From assembly GCA_009740415.1 (NCBI GenBank), contig WOYE01000005.1:62001-126000 (forward strand): DNA of 64,000 nucleotides, read 5' to 3'. This document shows, piece after piece, positions 1 to 8,883 of the stretch. Within the stretch, counting starts at the first letter, position 1. Each line of letters begins with the position of its first letter. The DNA is from Planococcaceae bacterium Storch 2/2-2. Its GTDB lineage: Bacteria; Bacillota; Bacilli; Bacillales_A; Planococcaceae. The notes under the pieces were generated by a model. It made no database searches. It saw only the letters and a list, made by a program, of their open reading frames with translations, and had not been told where the DNA came from. A program made the position numbers and the translations under genes.

Positions 1-682
1 ATTCTCCGCCGAGTGTTTTCATACCGACTGCTGAAATGACACCTTCTGGCGCGCCGCCGTAACCGAATAAAATATCGATTCCTGTTGAGTCGAATGCCGT
101 ATTCAATGCTGCCGCAACGTCGCCGTCTTGGATCAATTTAATACGTGCACCGGCTGCGCGAATTTCTTCGATCATTTCTTTATGACGTGGACGATCTAAA
201 ATCGTCGCAACGACGTCTTCGATGTTTTTGTTTTTCGCTTTCGCTACGGCGTGTAAGTTTTCTGTCACCGATGCGTTAATGTCGATTTTTCCGACGGCTT
301 CTGGTCCGACAGCAATTTTATTCATGTACATATCGGGTGCGTGAAGTAAATTTCCACGGTCTGCCACTGCTAATACAGCGAGTGCGTTCCATCCGCCAGA
401 TGCGACAATGTTCGTTCCTTCGAGTGGATCGACTGCGATATCGACTGCTGGTCCTGGTGTTTGTCCGAGTTCTTCACCGATGTAAAGCATCGGCGCTTCG
501 TCCATTTCACCTTCTCCGATGACGACAACTCCTTCCATCGGAATCGTGTCAAACACGTGGCGCATGGCAGTAGTTGCTGCGTCGTCGGCTTCATTTTTCA
601 GTCCGCGTCCCATCCATCGTGCACTTGCTACTGCTGCTGCTTCTGTTACTCGTACGAGCTCCATTGATAAACTTCGTTCCAT
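1..682 (-). CDS. glpX: Class II fructose-1,6-bisphosphatase GlpX (3' part off window)
   Basis: Hydrolyses fructose-1,6-bisphosphate to fructose-6-phosphate in cytoplasmic gluconeogenesis. About 227 codons are visible from the N-terminus ([20 protein letters not shown]); the C-terminus lies beyond the left edge. The family's metal and phosphate motifs are present: [25 protein letters not shown] and [10 protein letters not shown]. The ATG at 682-680 follows a GGGAGG ribosome site at spacing 10. It lies downstream of murA on the same strand, as in the B. subtilis ywjI-murAB-ywjH-fbaA block. The family match is firm; only the truncation by the window limits it. Confidence 0.95.
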   Translation of the reverse strand, partial: MERSLSMELVRVTEAAAVASARWMGRGLKNEADDAATTAMRHVFDTIPMEGVVVIGEGEMDEAPMLYIGEELGQTPGPAVDIAVDPLEGTNIVASGGWNALAVLAVADRGNLLHAPDMYMNKIAVGPEAVGKIDINASVTENLHAVAKAKNKNIEDVVATILDRPRHKEMIEEIRAAGARIKLIQDGDVAAALNTAFDSTGIDILFGYGGAPEGVISAVGMKTLGGE

Positions 683-764
683 AATATATTTGCCTCCCGT
701 TGTACGGTCTTAGTTTTATTTCTTCAATCCTCATTAATTATATCATACGCATCGCGCAATCGAT

Positions 765-2054
765 TTACTCATTTGTTACAATTTCTTCTTTTTTCGGTAC
801 ACGACGAATGTCCGCACCAATTTCGTTCAATTTTTCGATCAAATCACTATACCCTCGTTCGATATGATACACGTCGTAAATGTGTGTTTTTCCTTTCGCG
901 AGCAAACCTGCCATCACTAAAGCAGCTCCTGCTCGCAAATCAGTCGCCCGAACGGCTGCACCTTCTAATTCGACCGGTCCTGTAATGACGGCCGCATTGC
1001 CTTCGACGCGACCTTTCATTCCCATACGACGCAATTCATCGACTTGTTTAAAACGTGCCGAATAAATCGTATCCGTGACGACCGATGTCCCGTCCGCTTG
1101 TGTTAATAAAACGGTGAGCGGTTGTTGTAAATCGGTCGGGAACCCTGGGTAAACGAGCGTTTTGACGTCGAGTGGTGCGAGTGGCTCTGTCCGTTCGGGA
1201 ATGAAAATTTGTTCTTCGCCTTCTTCGATGACGACGCCTGCTTCACGCAGTTTCGCTGTCAATGCTTCAACGTGAAGAGGGATGACGTTGTCGATCGTCA
1301 CTCCTTTTCCAATCGCAGCTGCCATGATCATGTACGTTCCCGCTTCGATCCGATCCGGAATGATCGAGTGGCGCGTACCGTGTAATTCGTCGACTCCGTC
1401 GATTCGAATGACGTTCGTTCCCGCCCCTTTAATTTTCGCACCCATATTCGTCAACAACGTAGCGACGTCGATAATTTCCGGCTCTTTCGCAGCGTTTTCA
1501 ATGATCGTCTGCCCTTTCGCACGAACGGCAGCGAGCATAATGTTAATCGTCGCTCCGACACTGACGACGTCTAAATAAATTTTAGCGCCGACTAATTCGT
1601 CCGCACGTAAATAAATCGCACCGTGTTCGTTCGTCACTTTTGCACCGAGCGCTTCGAACCCTTTAATATGTTGATCGATCGGGCGAGGTCCGAGCGGGCA
1701 ACCGCCTGGTAATCCGATGACCGCACGACCGAAACGACCGAGCATCGCACCCATCATGTAATACGAAGCGCGCATTTTTTTCACATCGCCGTTCGGTAAC
1801 GGCATTTCAACGATACCGGATGGGTCGATTTCCATCGTGCCATCGACGAACGACGTTTCAATGCCGACTTCTTCTAATAAGCGACGTAACGTTTGAACGT
1901 CCGAAATGTCGGGCAATCCGTCGATCGTCACTTTTGAATTAGCGAGTACAGAAGCGGGAATGAGCGCAACCGCGCTATTTTTTGCACCGCTTACTTTAAT
2001 TGTTCCTTGCAATGGGCGTCCACCGTGAATTTCATAAATGTAGTCGTTTGTCAT
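765..2054 (-). CDS. murA: UDP-N-acetylglucosamine 1-carboxyvinyltransferase (MurA/MurZ type)
   Basis: Transfers enolpyruvate from PEP to UDP-GlcNAc, the first committed step of peptidoglycan synthesis, and is the fosfomycin target. The 429-residue product has the expected length. The N-terminal KxSGAKNSA loop is present and the catalytic cysteine is C119 in [16 protein letters not shown] chose the ATG at 2054 ([12 protein letters not shown]) rather than the upstream in-frame codon because it makes an ATGA overlap with the transaldolase stop, implying translational coupling. The position beside tal and fba corresponds to the second MurA paralogue (MurAB/MurZ) of Bacilli. Confidence 0.96.
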   Translation of the reverse strand: MTNDYIYEIHGGRPLQGTIKVSGAKNSAVALIPASVLANSKVTIDGLPDISDVQTLRRLLEEVGIETSFVDGTMEIDPSGIVEMPLPNGDVKKMRASYYMMGAMLGRFGRAVIGLPGGCPLGPRPIDQHIKGFEALGAKVTNEHGAIYLRADELVGAKIYLDVVSVGATINIMLAAVRAKGQTIIENAAKEPEIIDVATLLTNMGAKIKGAGTNVIRIDGVDELHGTRHSIIPDRIEAGTYMIMAAAIGKGVTIDNVIPLHVEALTAKLREAGVVIEEGEEQIFIPERTEPLAPLDVKTLVYPGFPTDLQQPLTVLLTQADGTSVVTDTIYSARFKQVDELRRMGMKGRVEGNAAVITGPVELEGAAVRATDLRAGAALVMAGLLAKGKTHIYDVYHIERGYSDLIEKLNEIGADIRRVPKKEEIVTNE

Positions 2055-2704
2055 TTTACGTCGTCCTCTTTTGCATGCCAATCGGCCATAAACTGATCGA
2101 TGCCTGACGTCGTTAATGGGTGATTGAACAGTTGATCAAATACGGGGAATGGAATCGTCGCGATATGGGCTCCTGCTCGTGCAGCTCGTAACACGTGTTG
2201 AGGGTGGCGGATCGATGCGGCGATAATTTGTGTCGGTAAATCGTGTGTTTTAAACAGTTCGGCGATCGACGCGACGAGATCGACACCGTCTTGTCCGATA
2301 TCGTCTAAACGTCCGATAAATGGCGATACGTAAGTCGCTCCTGCACGCGCGGCGAGCAACGCTTGGTTCGCACTAAAGATGAGAGTGACGTTCGTGTCAA
2401 TCCCTTGTTCCGTAAGTGCTCGACATGCGGCTAAGCCGTCTTTCGTCATCGGTAATTTCACCGTAATGTTCGGTGCGATTTTCGAAAGCTCGATGCCTTC
2501 CTCGATCATTCCTTCCGCATCTAATGCGATCACTTCAGCACTGACGGACTCGAATCCGAGCGGTGTAATTTCGCGTAATCGATCGTGGAATGAAACTCCT
2601 TCTTTTGCAACGAGAGATGGGTTCGTCGTGACACCGGATAAAATCCCCCATTGTTTCGCTTCTTCAATTTGCTCTAAGTTTGCCGTGTCAATGAAAAATT
2701 TCAT
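2051..2704 (-). CDS. tal: Transaldolase, FSA/TalC family
   Basis: A 217-residue small transaldolase of the fructose-6-phosphate aldolase-like family (YwjH type), acting in the non-oxidative pentose phosphate pathway. The TIM-barrel start [16 protein letters not shown], the [13 protein letters not shown] segment and the Schiff-base lysine K83 in NITVKLPMT are all visible. The ATG at 2704 follows a GGAGGA site; the longer frame from 2743 has no better signal. It overlaps murA by 4 bases. It lies downstream of fba, with an intervening hairpin that may reduce read-through. Confidence 0.94.
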   Translation of the reverse strand: MKFFIDTANLEQIEEAKQWGILSGVTTNPSLVAKEGVSFHDRLREITPLGFESVSAEVIALDAEGMIEEGIELSKIAPNITVKLPMTKDGLAACRALTEQGIDTNVTLIFSANQALLAARAGATYVSPFIGRLDDIGQDGVDLVASIAELFKTHDLPTQIIAASIRHPQHVLRAARAGAHIATIPFPVFDQLFNHPLTTSGIDQFMADWHAKEDDVK

Positions 2705-2725
2705 AAACAATCCTCCTCTATATTG

Positions 2726-2763
2726 GAAAAGAAGGAGAAACATTCACTTGTGAAAGTTTCTCC
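2726..2763 (-). terminator. Rho-independent terminator after fba
   Basis: On the minus strand, arms GGAGAAAC and GTTTCTCC extend inward through TTCAC/GTGAA, and a T-rich tract follows. It lies between the fba stop and the tal start, so tal-murA may be partly attenuated or have their own promoter. Confidence 0.75.
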
Positions 2764-2780
2764 TCTCATTCATTCGTCGC

Positions 2781-3638
2781 TTACGCTTTTTGTGAACTAC
2801 CAAATTCGCGCATTTTTCCGATGATCGTCTCTTTGATCGTTTCGCGCATAGGACCTAAATATTTACGTGGGTCATATACTTCTTGATCATCTGCTAACAC
2901 TTGACGAACTGTTTTCGTACCTGAAATTTGGTTCTCTGTGTTGACGTTAATTTTCGCTGTACCGAGTGAAATCGCGCGTTGAATATCTTTCAACGGAATA
3001 CCTGTTCCGCCGTGTAACACGAGTGGCACATCTGTACGAGTTGAAATGTCTTCCATTTCTTCAAATCCTAAGTTCGGCTCTCCTTTGTACGGTCCGTGTA
3101 CTGAACCGAGAGCAGGTGCTAAACAGTCGATTCCCGTCTGTTTTACGAGGTCTTCACACTCTTGTGGATCCGCGTAGATAACACCGTCTGCGATGACGTC
3201 ATCTTCTTGTCCACCGACTACGCCGAGTTCTGCTTCAACTGAAATGTTGCGTGCGTGCGCATAGTCAACGACTTCTTTCGTAATGCGAACATTATCTTCG
3301 AACGGTTGGCTCGATGCGTCGATCATCACCGATGTGAATCCTGCGTCGATCGCTTCTTTACATTTATCGAAGCTTGAACCGTGGTCTAAGTGGATCGCGA
3401 CCGGTACTGTAATGTTGTAGTCTTCCATTAACCCTTCAACGATTTTCACGACTGTTTTAAAACCGCCGATGTAACGTCCAGCACCTTCTGAAACACCGAT
3501 AATGACAGGTGATTGCTCTTCTTCTGCTGCTTGTAAAATCGCTTGACCGTACTCTAAGTTGTTAATGTTAAATTGGCCGATTGCGTAGCCTTCTTTTTTT
3601 GCTTTGATCATCATTTCTTTCATTGAAACGAGTGCCAT
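2781..3638 (-). CDS. fba: Class II fructose-bisphosphate aldolase
   Basis: Zinc-dependent aldolase of glycolysis and gluconeogenesis that splits fructose-1,6-bisphosphate. The 285-residue product matches FbaA. Zinc ligand motifs are visible in order: [34 protein letters not shown] and LHGGTGIP. The start [10 protein letters not shown] at 3638 follows a GGAGGA site; an in-frame extension to 3725 lacks family similarity and is unlikely to be translated. In B. subtilis spo0F lies just upstream of this gene. Here only 167 bases separate fba from ywjG, and no response regulator is encoded there. Confidence 0.96.
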   Translation of the reverse strand: MALVSMKEMMIKAKKEGYAIGQFNINNLEYGQAILQAAEEEQSPVIIGVSEGAGRYIGGFKTVVKIVEGLMEDYNITVPVAIHLDHGSSFDKCKEAIDAGFTSVMIDASSQPFEDNVRITKEVVDYAHARNISVEAELGVVGGQEDDVIADGVIYADPQECEDLVKQTGIDCLAPALGSVHGPYKGEPNLGFEEMEDISTRTDVPLVLHGGTGIPLKDIQRAISLGTAKINVNTENQISGTKTVRQVLADDQEVYDPRKYLGPMRETIKETIIGKMREFGSSQKA

Positions 3639-3805
3639 TTTATCTTTTCCTCCTCGATCGTTTACGTGATGTTGCGGGACAAATTTCCGCATCATTCCAT
3701 CGTCAATCATCATATCAAATCTCACTCTCTTTGACTACTAACAGCACGTTCGATCATTTCTTTTTGTCCCCGATTCCTCTACAATGAAACACGAGGTGAA
3801 ACAAA

Positions 3806-4351
3806 TTGAAAATTTTAACGACCCAATTAACCGGTCTTTTACAACGTACAGCAGAGCGTGAAGCGCTCGCCGTCGAAGAAACAGCACGTCTTCTTGCGCA
3901 AGCGAGCGTCGGCGAAGGACGGATCATTCTCGCCCCTTTCGGTGAACTGGAAACCGTAGCCCTTCGCGCGTTACAAGGTGTCGAGCGACTCGACAATGCC
4001 GTCCGTTATGAAGAAGGGATGGAACTTTCTGAAGTCGATCGCATCTTCTTATTGACTGATGATCCGACGAATAAAGAAGCGTTACGACTCGCTCGTTATT
4101 TGTTCGACGAGTTCATTCCGTTCGCCGTCATGAGCAATCCGACAATCGAGGAAGCCCAAACGCTCGGTGAACTCGCGTATACGTACGTCGGAATCGACGT
4201 ACAACGCGGCATTTTACCGAGTATGACGACAGGTGAACGGATCGTTCAACCGACGAGCATCGTCGCTCTTTTCCTTTTCGAAGCGATCCTGATGACGTAC
4301 AACGAGCTACTCGCTGGTGATGACGAACAACCTGCTTCCCCTTTCGTCTAA
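3806..4351 (+). CDS. DUF2529 family protein (YwjG-like)
   Basis: A 181-residue cytoplasmic protein of unknown function, matching the YwjG/DUF2529 family in length and in its position between fba and pyrG. A helical N-terminus is followed by a Rossmann-like alternation including GRIILAPFGELE and FLLTDDP. The start is TTG at 3806, preceded by GAGGTG at suitable spacing. It is transcribed away from fba and converges on pyrG, with a shared terminator between them. No catalytic motif can be named. Confidence 0.85.
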   Translation: MKILTTQLTGLLQRTAEREALAVEETARLLAQASVGEGRIILAPFGELETVALRALQGVERLDNAVRYEEGMELSEVDRIFLLTDDPTNKEALRLARYLFDEFIPFAVMSNPTIEEAQTLGELAYTYVGIDVQRGILPSMTTGERIVQPTSIVALFLFEAILMTYNELLAGDDEQPASPFV

Positions 4352-4392
4352 ACTCTTGAACGTTTTATCGCTTCAAAAATAGCTCAAACGAC

Positions 4393-4441
4393 AAGAAACC
4401 TAGTTGCGATTTACTCAAAGTAAATGACAACTAGGTTTCTT
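4393..4441. terminator. Bidirectional terminator between ywjG and pyrG
   Basis: A 14-base perfect inverted repeat (AAGAAACCTAGTTG with CAACTAGGTTTCTT) around a 21-base loop, T-rich on the plus side and A-rich on the other. It serves the two converging genes. Confidence 0.85.
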
Positions 4442-4455
4442 TTAGATCGACCGAT

Positions 4456-6051
4456 TTATGATTGACGCTCCAACGCTACTTTAACAAACTCACGGATGAG
4501 CGGTTGCGGTTTTGTCGGACGTGACGTAAATTCTGGGTGGAACTGTGTTCCGATGAAGTATGGGTGATCGTTCAACTCCATCGCTTCAATATGGTCGCCT
4601 TCTACGCTGCGAGCGACGACGCGGAATCCTGCACGTTCTAATTGTTCTGCGTAATCGTTCGACACTTCGAAACGATGACGGTGACGTTCGCTACCTTCTA
4701 ACGTTCCGTACGCTTTAGCAACGCGTGATCCTTCTTCCATTGTAAATGGAATCGATCCGAGACGAAGCGTACTTGCGCGATCTAATTTGCAGTCGCGATG
4801 TAACTGAACGATTGGCGCGCTCGTTTCTGCATTGAACTCAACAGAGTGCGCATCCGTTAATCCGGCTACGTGGCGAGCGACTTCGACCGCTTGTAATTGT
4901 AAACCGAGTCCGATGCCGAGAAGTGGAAGGTCGTTTTGGCGCGCATAAGAAATCGCCTCGATCATCCCATCGATCGCACGGCTTCCGAATCCGCCTGGTA
5001 CGACGACTCCGTCCAATCCGCTCAATTGCTCTGCGACGTTTTCTTTCGTTACGTCTCCTGAGTCGATCCAACGAATGTCGATATCCGCTCCGAACTCATA
5101 GCCTGCGTGGCTTAACGCTTCGACGACTGAAATGTACGCATCCGGTAACTCGACGTATTTTCCGACGAGTCCGACCGTTACTTTTTTGTCGAGTGACTTG
5201 ACGAGTTCGACGAGTTCTTCAATGTCTGAAAGGTTCGGTTCATGCGATTCGAGACCTAAGAAGTTGACGACGAGTTCGTCCATTTTTTGCTCGTGTAAAC
5301 GAAGTGGTACTTCGTACAACGTTTCTGCATCGAGCGCCTCGATGACTTCGACCGGTCGAATGTTACAGAAAAGAGCAATTTTATCTTTCATTTCTTGCGG
5401 TACTGGGTATTCGCTTCGAACGACGATCATGTTCGGCTGAATCCCTAAACTACGCAACTCTTTCACACTATGTTGTGTCGGTTTCGTCTTCATCTCTCCT
5501 GCAGCTGATAAATAAGGGATGAGCGTATTATGAATGTACATGACATCGTTATGTCCGAGGTCTGTTTTCATTTGACGCAACGCTTCTAAATAAGGTAACG
5601 ATTCAATGTCACCGACACTGCCACCAATTTCTGTAATGACGACGTCTGCGTTCATCTCTTTACCTGCTCGTTGAATGAGCTCTTTAATCTCATTAGTCAC
5701 GTGCGGAATGACTTGAACCGTCGCCCCTTTATACTCTCCTTGGCGCTCTTTTTGTAAAACGCGTGAGTACACTTTACCCATCGTTACGTTCGAAAACTTG
5801 TTCAACTCAATATCGATAAAGCGCTCGTAGTGACCTAAATCAAGATCCGTCTCGGCTCCGTCTTTCGTAACGAAAACTTCACCGTGTTGATACGGGCTCA
5901 TCGTACCTGGGTCAATGTTAATGTACGGGTCGAATTTTTGAATCGTTACGTTTAACCCACGATTTTTCAATAAACGACCGAGTGAAGCAGCGTTAATTCC
6001 TTTGCCAAGTGATGATACGACTCCGCCTGTGACGAATATATATTTTGTCAT
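4456..6051 (-). CDS. pyrG: CTP synthase with glutaminase cysteine replaced by glycine
   Basis: Makes CTP from UTP, ATP and a nitrogen donor. The 531-residue product begins [18 protein letters not shown]. The synthetase domain (about 1-265) looks complete, with [20 protein letters not shown] and [11 protein letters not shown]. The class I glutamine amidotransferase domain follows. Its nucleophile motif reads LLGIGLGLQ, so residue 381 is Gly (codon GGA at 4909-4911) where the family has Cys (GICLGMQ). The preceding loop is [10 protein letters not shown] instead of the usual GGFGxRGxEG, altering positions implicated in GTP activation of the Lactococcus enzyme. The triad HPE (QFHPEF) and RHRHRFE remain. 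I infer loss of glutamine hydrolysis and dependence on free ammonia. The start was chosen by the GGAGG site and family N-terminus. Confidence 0.95.
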   Translation of the reverse strand: MTKYIFVTGGVVSSLGKGINAASLGRLLKNRGLNVTIQKFDPYINIDPGTMSPYQHGEVFVTKDGAETDLDLGHYERFIDIELNKFSNVTMGKVYSRVLQKERQGEYKGATVQVIPHVTNEIKELIQRAGKEMNADVVITEIGGSVGDIESLPYLEALRQMKTDLGHNDVMYIHNTLIPYLSAAGEMKTKPTQHSVKELRSLGIQPNMIVVRSEYPVPQEMKDKIALFCNIRPVEVIEALDAETLYEVPLRLHEQKMDELVVNFLGLESHEPNLSDIEELVELVKSLDKKVTVGLVGKYVELPDAYISVVEALSHAGYEFGADIDIRWIDSGDVTKENVAEQLSGLDGVVVPGGFGSRAIDGMIEAISYARQNDLPLLGIGLGLQLQAVEVARHVAGLTDAHSVEFNAETSAPIVQLHRDCKLDRASTLRLGSIPFTMEEGSRVAKAYGTLEGSERHRHRFEVSNDYAEQLERAGFRVVARSVEGDHIEAMELNDHPYFIGTQFHPEFTSRPTKPQPLIREFVKVALERQS

Positions 6052-6114
6052 CTGTTTAGTTCCTCCATTCATCTTTTCGCATGAAAACGATCTTTCGTTC
6101 GCAAACTATCAATG

Positions 6115-6155
6115 AAAAAAGCGCCCCGCCCTTGTATGTCTACAAGTAGGAGCGC
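6115..6155 (-). terminator. pyrG leader attenuator hairpin
   Basis: On the minus strand GCGCTCCTACTTGT pairs imperfectly with ACAAGGGCGGGGCGC, followed by six T. It lies in the leader between the pyrG promoter and start codon. The pyrimidine-rich GCTCC in the 5' arm is the kind of target that a poly-G 5' extension pairs with in B. subtilis pyrG attenuation. Confidence 0.85.
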
Positions 6156-6189
6156 ATTTGCACGGTTTCATGTGACCTCGCTTTGAGGT

Positions 6190-6229
6190 GCCCAATGAAA
6201 ATGTTAAAACGTCTGCTCTTTGAAGTCAA
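6190..6229 (-). promoter_or_regulatory. pyrG promoter and GGGC initiation site
   Basis: TTGACT (6224-6229), a 17-base spacer and TAACAT (6201-6206) make a SigA-type promoter on the minus strand. Seven bases after the -10 element the transcript would start GGGC (6193-6190). In B. subtilis pyrG, CTP shortage stalls polymerase before the C, and reiterative G addition makes a 5' poly-G that disrupts the leader terminator. All three parts (promoter, GGGC start, pyrimidine-containing terminator) are seen here. Confidence 0.85.
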
Positions 6230-6263
6230 GTCCGAAACGACAATTTCATCATTTCGTCGACGA

Positions 6264-6815
6264 TTACAATTCTTCTTCTTCGTCTTCGTCCTCGTCTTCA
6301 TCATCTAATTCAATTTCTTCATCGACGAGATCGAGATCTTCGTCGTCTTCTTCCAATAACTCGTCTTCGAGATCTTCGTCGACTAAGTCGAGGTCATCTT
6401 CTTCTACAACCTCTTCTTCATCTTCGTCCTCGTCGTCTTCTTCATCGTAGTCTTCGTCGTCATACAATTCTTCTTCTAACTCTTCTTCGTACTCGTCGTC
6501 ATCTTTACGTTTTTTCTTTTTACGTGTTTTAACGACAGGTGCTGTCTCTTCAACGAGTTGGTCAACAGGGTACCATTCACGAAGTCCCCAATTGCCATCG
6601 TTCAAAGCGACGAAGCGCCCATCGATGTTTAAGTCTGTATAAAACTGTACTTTGCGTGCATCGATTTCTTTTACCGTGCATCCGATCATACGTCGCATTT
6701 CATCGACGAGCTGTTGCACTGTCATCGGTTGCTTACTTTCCGTTAATAAAAAGTAGGTTAAATCGATGAGAGATTCTTCTTGCAATTGCTTCTTTGTCAT
6801 ATTTTGAATGTCCAT
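6264..6815 (-). CDS. rpoE: RNA polymerase delta subunit RpoE
   Basis: A 183-residue delta factor of Firmicute RNA polymerase, affecting recycling, promoter selectivity and response to initiating nucleotide levels. The N-terminal HARE-HTH globular domain (about 1-95) carries ESLIDLTYFLLTESKQPM and NDGNWGLREWYP. A short basic stretch TRKKKKRK follows, then an almost entirely Asp/Glu tail of about 70 residues. I chose the ATG at 6815 (MDIQNMTKKQ) because GAGAGGA precedes it; the next ATG lacks a site. It lies upstream of pyrG, the usual Bacilli order. Confidence 0.95.
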   Translation of the reverse strand: MDIQNMTKKQLQEESLIDLTYFLLTESKQPMTVQQLVDEMRRMIGCTVKEIDARKVQFYTDLNIDGRFVALNDGNWGLREWYPVDQLVEETAPVVKTRKKKKRKDDDEYEEELEEELYDDEDYDEEDDEDEDEEEVVEEDDLDLVDEDLEDELLEEDDEDLDLVDEEIELDDEDEDEDEEEEL

Positions 6816-6887
6816 GTAAAGCACGTCCTCTCTTAAATGAACTAAATTCGCAAACCCCATTATATAAGTGAATAACTCATTTGGCTA

Positions 6888-7049
6888 CTATCTTTTCCCA
6901 TTCTTTAATCGGCGGTATTCAAAGATACTGATCGTTCCTAAATAAATAGCCGCTAATAGAAAAGGGATCGCCCCTAATCCGTCATTGTAGACAAGTATCG
7001 TTAACGTGACGAGCGCGACTATTATAATCGCATGGCACACCAGTTTCAT
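6888..7049 (-). CDS. Small hypothetical membrane protein (53 aa)
   Basis: A 53-codon frame: MKLVCHAIIIVALVTLTI, then VYNDGLGAIPFLLAAIYLGT, ending FEYRRLKNGKR. It has two hydrophobic helices separated by a short YNDG turn and a basic C-terminus, so probably two membrane passes with a cytoplasmic tail. An AGAGGTGG ribosome site precedes the ATG, and TATAAT lies at 7076-7081 on the same strand. It sits between btuD and rpoE. I do not recognise the family. Confidence 0.65.
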   Translation of the reverse strand: MKLVCHAIIIVALVTLTILVYNDGLGAIPFLLAAIYLGTISIFEYRRLKNGKR

Positions 7050-7146
7050 ACAACCACCTCTTCTCTTCGTTAGACATTATACGCTTTCCGTTGAAAAGAT
7101 AGCTAGCTTTTTTTCAATTCCTTTTGAGAAAGAACAGTGCACTTTT

Positions 7147-7893
7147 TTAAAGAGGAAGGACGTAATTTCGTCCGGAAATCGGATGTTTCACAGTGACGAC
7201 ATTCGCTCCGAAATGCGTCCGAATGAACGGAGGAGTGAGGACGTCTTCTGGACTCCCAACGCCGACTTGCTTCCCATCGGAGAGAATGACGACTCGGTCG
7301 CAATGAGCAATCGCTTCATTGAAATCGTGTAAAACGAGAACGACTCCTTTCCGCTCGAGCGTCGCCCACTCGCGAACCGTTCGAAAAACGAACTGTTTGT
7401 ACGCTTCGTCTAAATACGTCGTCGGTTCATCGAGTAAGACGTACGGTGTTTGCCGACAAGCGAGTTGGGCAATGTACGCTCGTTGACGCTCGCCTCCCGA
7501 CAATTCATCGAGAAATCGGTGACGTAACGAAGACAATTGAAACGTCTGTAACGTCTGCTCGATTCGTTCTGAGCGATCGACGTCTCGTGGCGCAGCGTAC
7601 AGTGCGATCGAGCAAAGTTGTTCGACCGTTTGTTGGAACGGCTCGTGACGTCTTTGAGACAACTGAGCGACCGTACGGGCACGTTCGAGCGACGTCATCG
7701 AACGGATGTCACGTCCGTCGTACGTGACGGAACCGACGTCCGGCTCGTGCCAATTCGTCAAATGATCGAGTACGCTCGATTTTCCTGAACCGTTCGGCCC
7801 GAGAATGCCGACGACTTCTCCTGGCACAACTGAAAACTCAATCTGACGCAATTGAAATGAACCGATCGATTGATCGAGTTGAACGTGTAACAA
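7147..7893 (-). CDS. btuD: Cobalamin ABC transporter ATP-binding protein
   Basis: A 248-residue ATPase of the FecE/BtuD class that powers substrate import through BtuC. Walker A is GPNGSGKSS (about 33-41), the signature LSGGERQRAYIAQ, Walker B YVLLDEPTTYLD and the switch histidine VLVLHDFNEA. The start is TTG at 7893, 1 base after the btuC stop, with an AAGGAGG site inside the end of btuC. It is the last gene of btuF-btuC-btuD. B12 specificity comes from the riboswitch upstream of btuF, not from this sequence. Confidence 0.93.
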   Translation of the reverse strand: MLHVQLDQSIGSFQLRQIEFSVVPGEVVGILGPNGSGKSSVLDHLTNWHEPDVGSVTYDGRDIRSMTSLERARTVAQLSQRRHEPFQQTVEQLCSIALYAAPRDVDRSERIEQTLQTFQLSSLRHRFLDELSGGERQRAYIAQLACRQTPYVLLDEPTTYLDEAYKQFVFRTVREWATLERKGVVLVLHDFNEAIAHCDRVVILSDGKQVGVGSPEDVLTPPFIRTHFGANVVTVKHPISGRNYVLPL

Positions 7894-7894
7894 T

Positions 7895-8878
7895 TTAACG
7901 ACCTCCTTTCATCGTTCGAACGAGTAAGTAACCGAAGAGAGGGGCTCCGACGAGCGCCGTTACGACGCCGAGAGGTAACTCTTCTGGACGAACGATCGTC
8001 CGAGCGATCGTATCCGTCATCATTAAAAACGTAGCGCCTCCGATCGCAACGAGCGGAAGCTCTCCGCCGAACGACCGGTTCATCATGAGACGTGTCATAT
8101 GAGGGACGACGAGGCCGACGAACCCGATCATTCCTGACATCGCGACGGCCGCTCCCGTTAAACAACTCGTCGCGATGAATAGACGACGTTTCGTACGACG
8201 GACGGAAACACCGAGCAAATGCGCTTCCTTTTCTCCAGATGACATCGCATACAACGCCCGATGTTCGACGATGATGAGACCGATTCCGACGAAGAGAAAA
8301 GGAAGGAAAGCGAACGTGTACGACCAACCTTTCATCGCTACACTTCCCATGAGCCAATGCAATATCGAACGCAATTCTTCATGAGAACGAGCGAGTAGTA
8401 ACGAAACGATCGCACTTAAAAAGGTACTCGTCATCACTCCCGTTAAGACGAGTGTCACGACCGAATGGTTCGCATCGATCCACCGACTGAACGAAACGAC
8501 GAATAGAAAGGTTATAAAAGCACCGAGAATCGCGCCGATCGGTAACGTCCACGAACCGAATGTTGTCAGCGAAGCGAACAAGACGACGACCGCACCGACA
8601 CTTGCGCCGCTCGAAATGCCGAGCGTGTACGGGTCAGCGAGCGGATTTTGTAAAAGACGTTGCATGACCGCTCCGGATAATGCGAGCGCCATTCCGACGA
8701 GTGCGGCGAGAACGACACGTGGCAATCGGACGGTCCACAAAATGTACACGTACTTTTGTTCTCCTTGACCGAACAACGCCTCGATCGGTACGTTCGCTGT
8801 CCCGTACGCCACCGAAACAAACAGCGTCACGACGAATGAAAAAAGCGACAGCGTGTACAAGACGACGCGTCGCTTCAT
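7895..8878 (-). CDS. btuC: Cobalamin ABC transporter permease
   Basis: A 327-residue FecCD/BtuC family inner-membrane permease with about nine to ten hydrophobic helices. Characteristic stretches include VRLPRVVLAALVGMALALSG, QNPLADPYTLGISSGAS and GFVGLVVPHMTRLMM; the latter includes the cytoplasmic coupling region. An in-frame codon upstream at 8896 would overlap btuF; I prefer the ATG at 8878, which has GGAG at suitable spacing. It is translationally close to btuF and btuD in one operon. Confidence 0.92.
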   Translation of the reverse strand: MKRRVVLYTLSLFSFVVTLFVSVAYGTANVPIEALFGQGEQKYVYILWTVRLPRVVLAALVGMALALSGAVMQRLLQNPLADPYTLGISSGASVGAVVVLFASLTTFGSWTLPIGAILGAFITFLFVVSFSRWIDANHSVVTLVLTGVMTSTFLSAIVSLLLARSHEELRSILHWLMGSVAMKGWSYTFAFLPFLFVGIGLIIVEHRALYAMSSGEKEAHLLGVSVRRTKRRLFIATSCLTGAAVAMSGMIGFVGLVVPHMTRLMMNRSFGGELPLVAIGGATFLMMTDTIARTIVRPEELPLGVVTALVGAPLFGYLLVRTMKGGR

Positions 8879-8883
8879 TCCAC

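Noticed and set aside
4838-5201. Open frames on both strands inside pyrG (77 and 92 aa)
   Set aside because: They lie in other frames of a strongly supported gene, have Arg-rich composition typical of shadow frames, and have no ribosome site.
6220-6450. Plus-strand poly-serine frame
   Set aside because: It is the antisense reading of the Asp/Glu tail codons of rpoE.
7758-8384. Long minus frame of 199 aa and a plus frame of 69 aa within btuC and btuD
   Set aside because: Both are shadows of the permease and ATPase genes. Their Arg/Ser-rich composition and lack of family motifs argue against coding.
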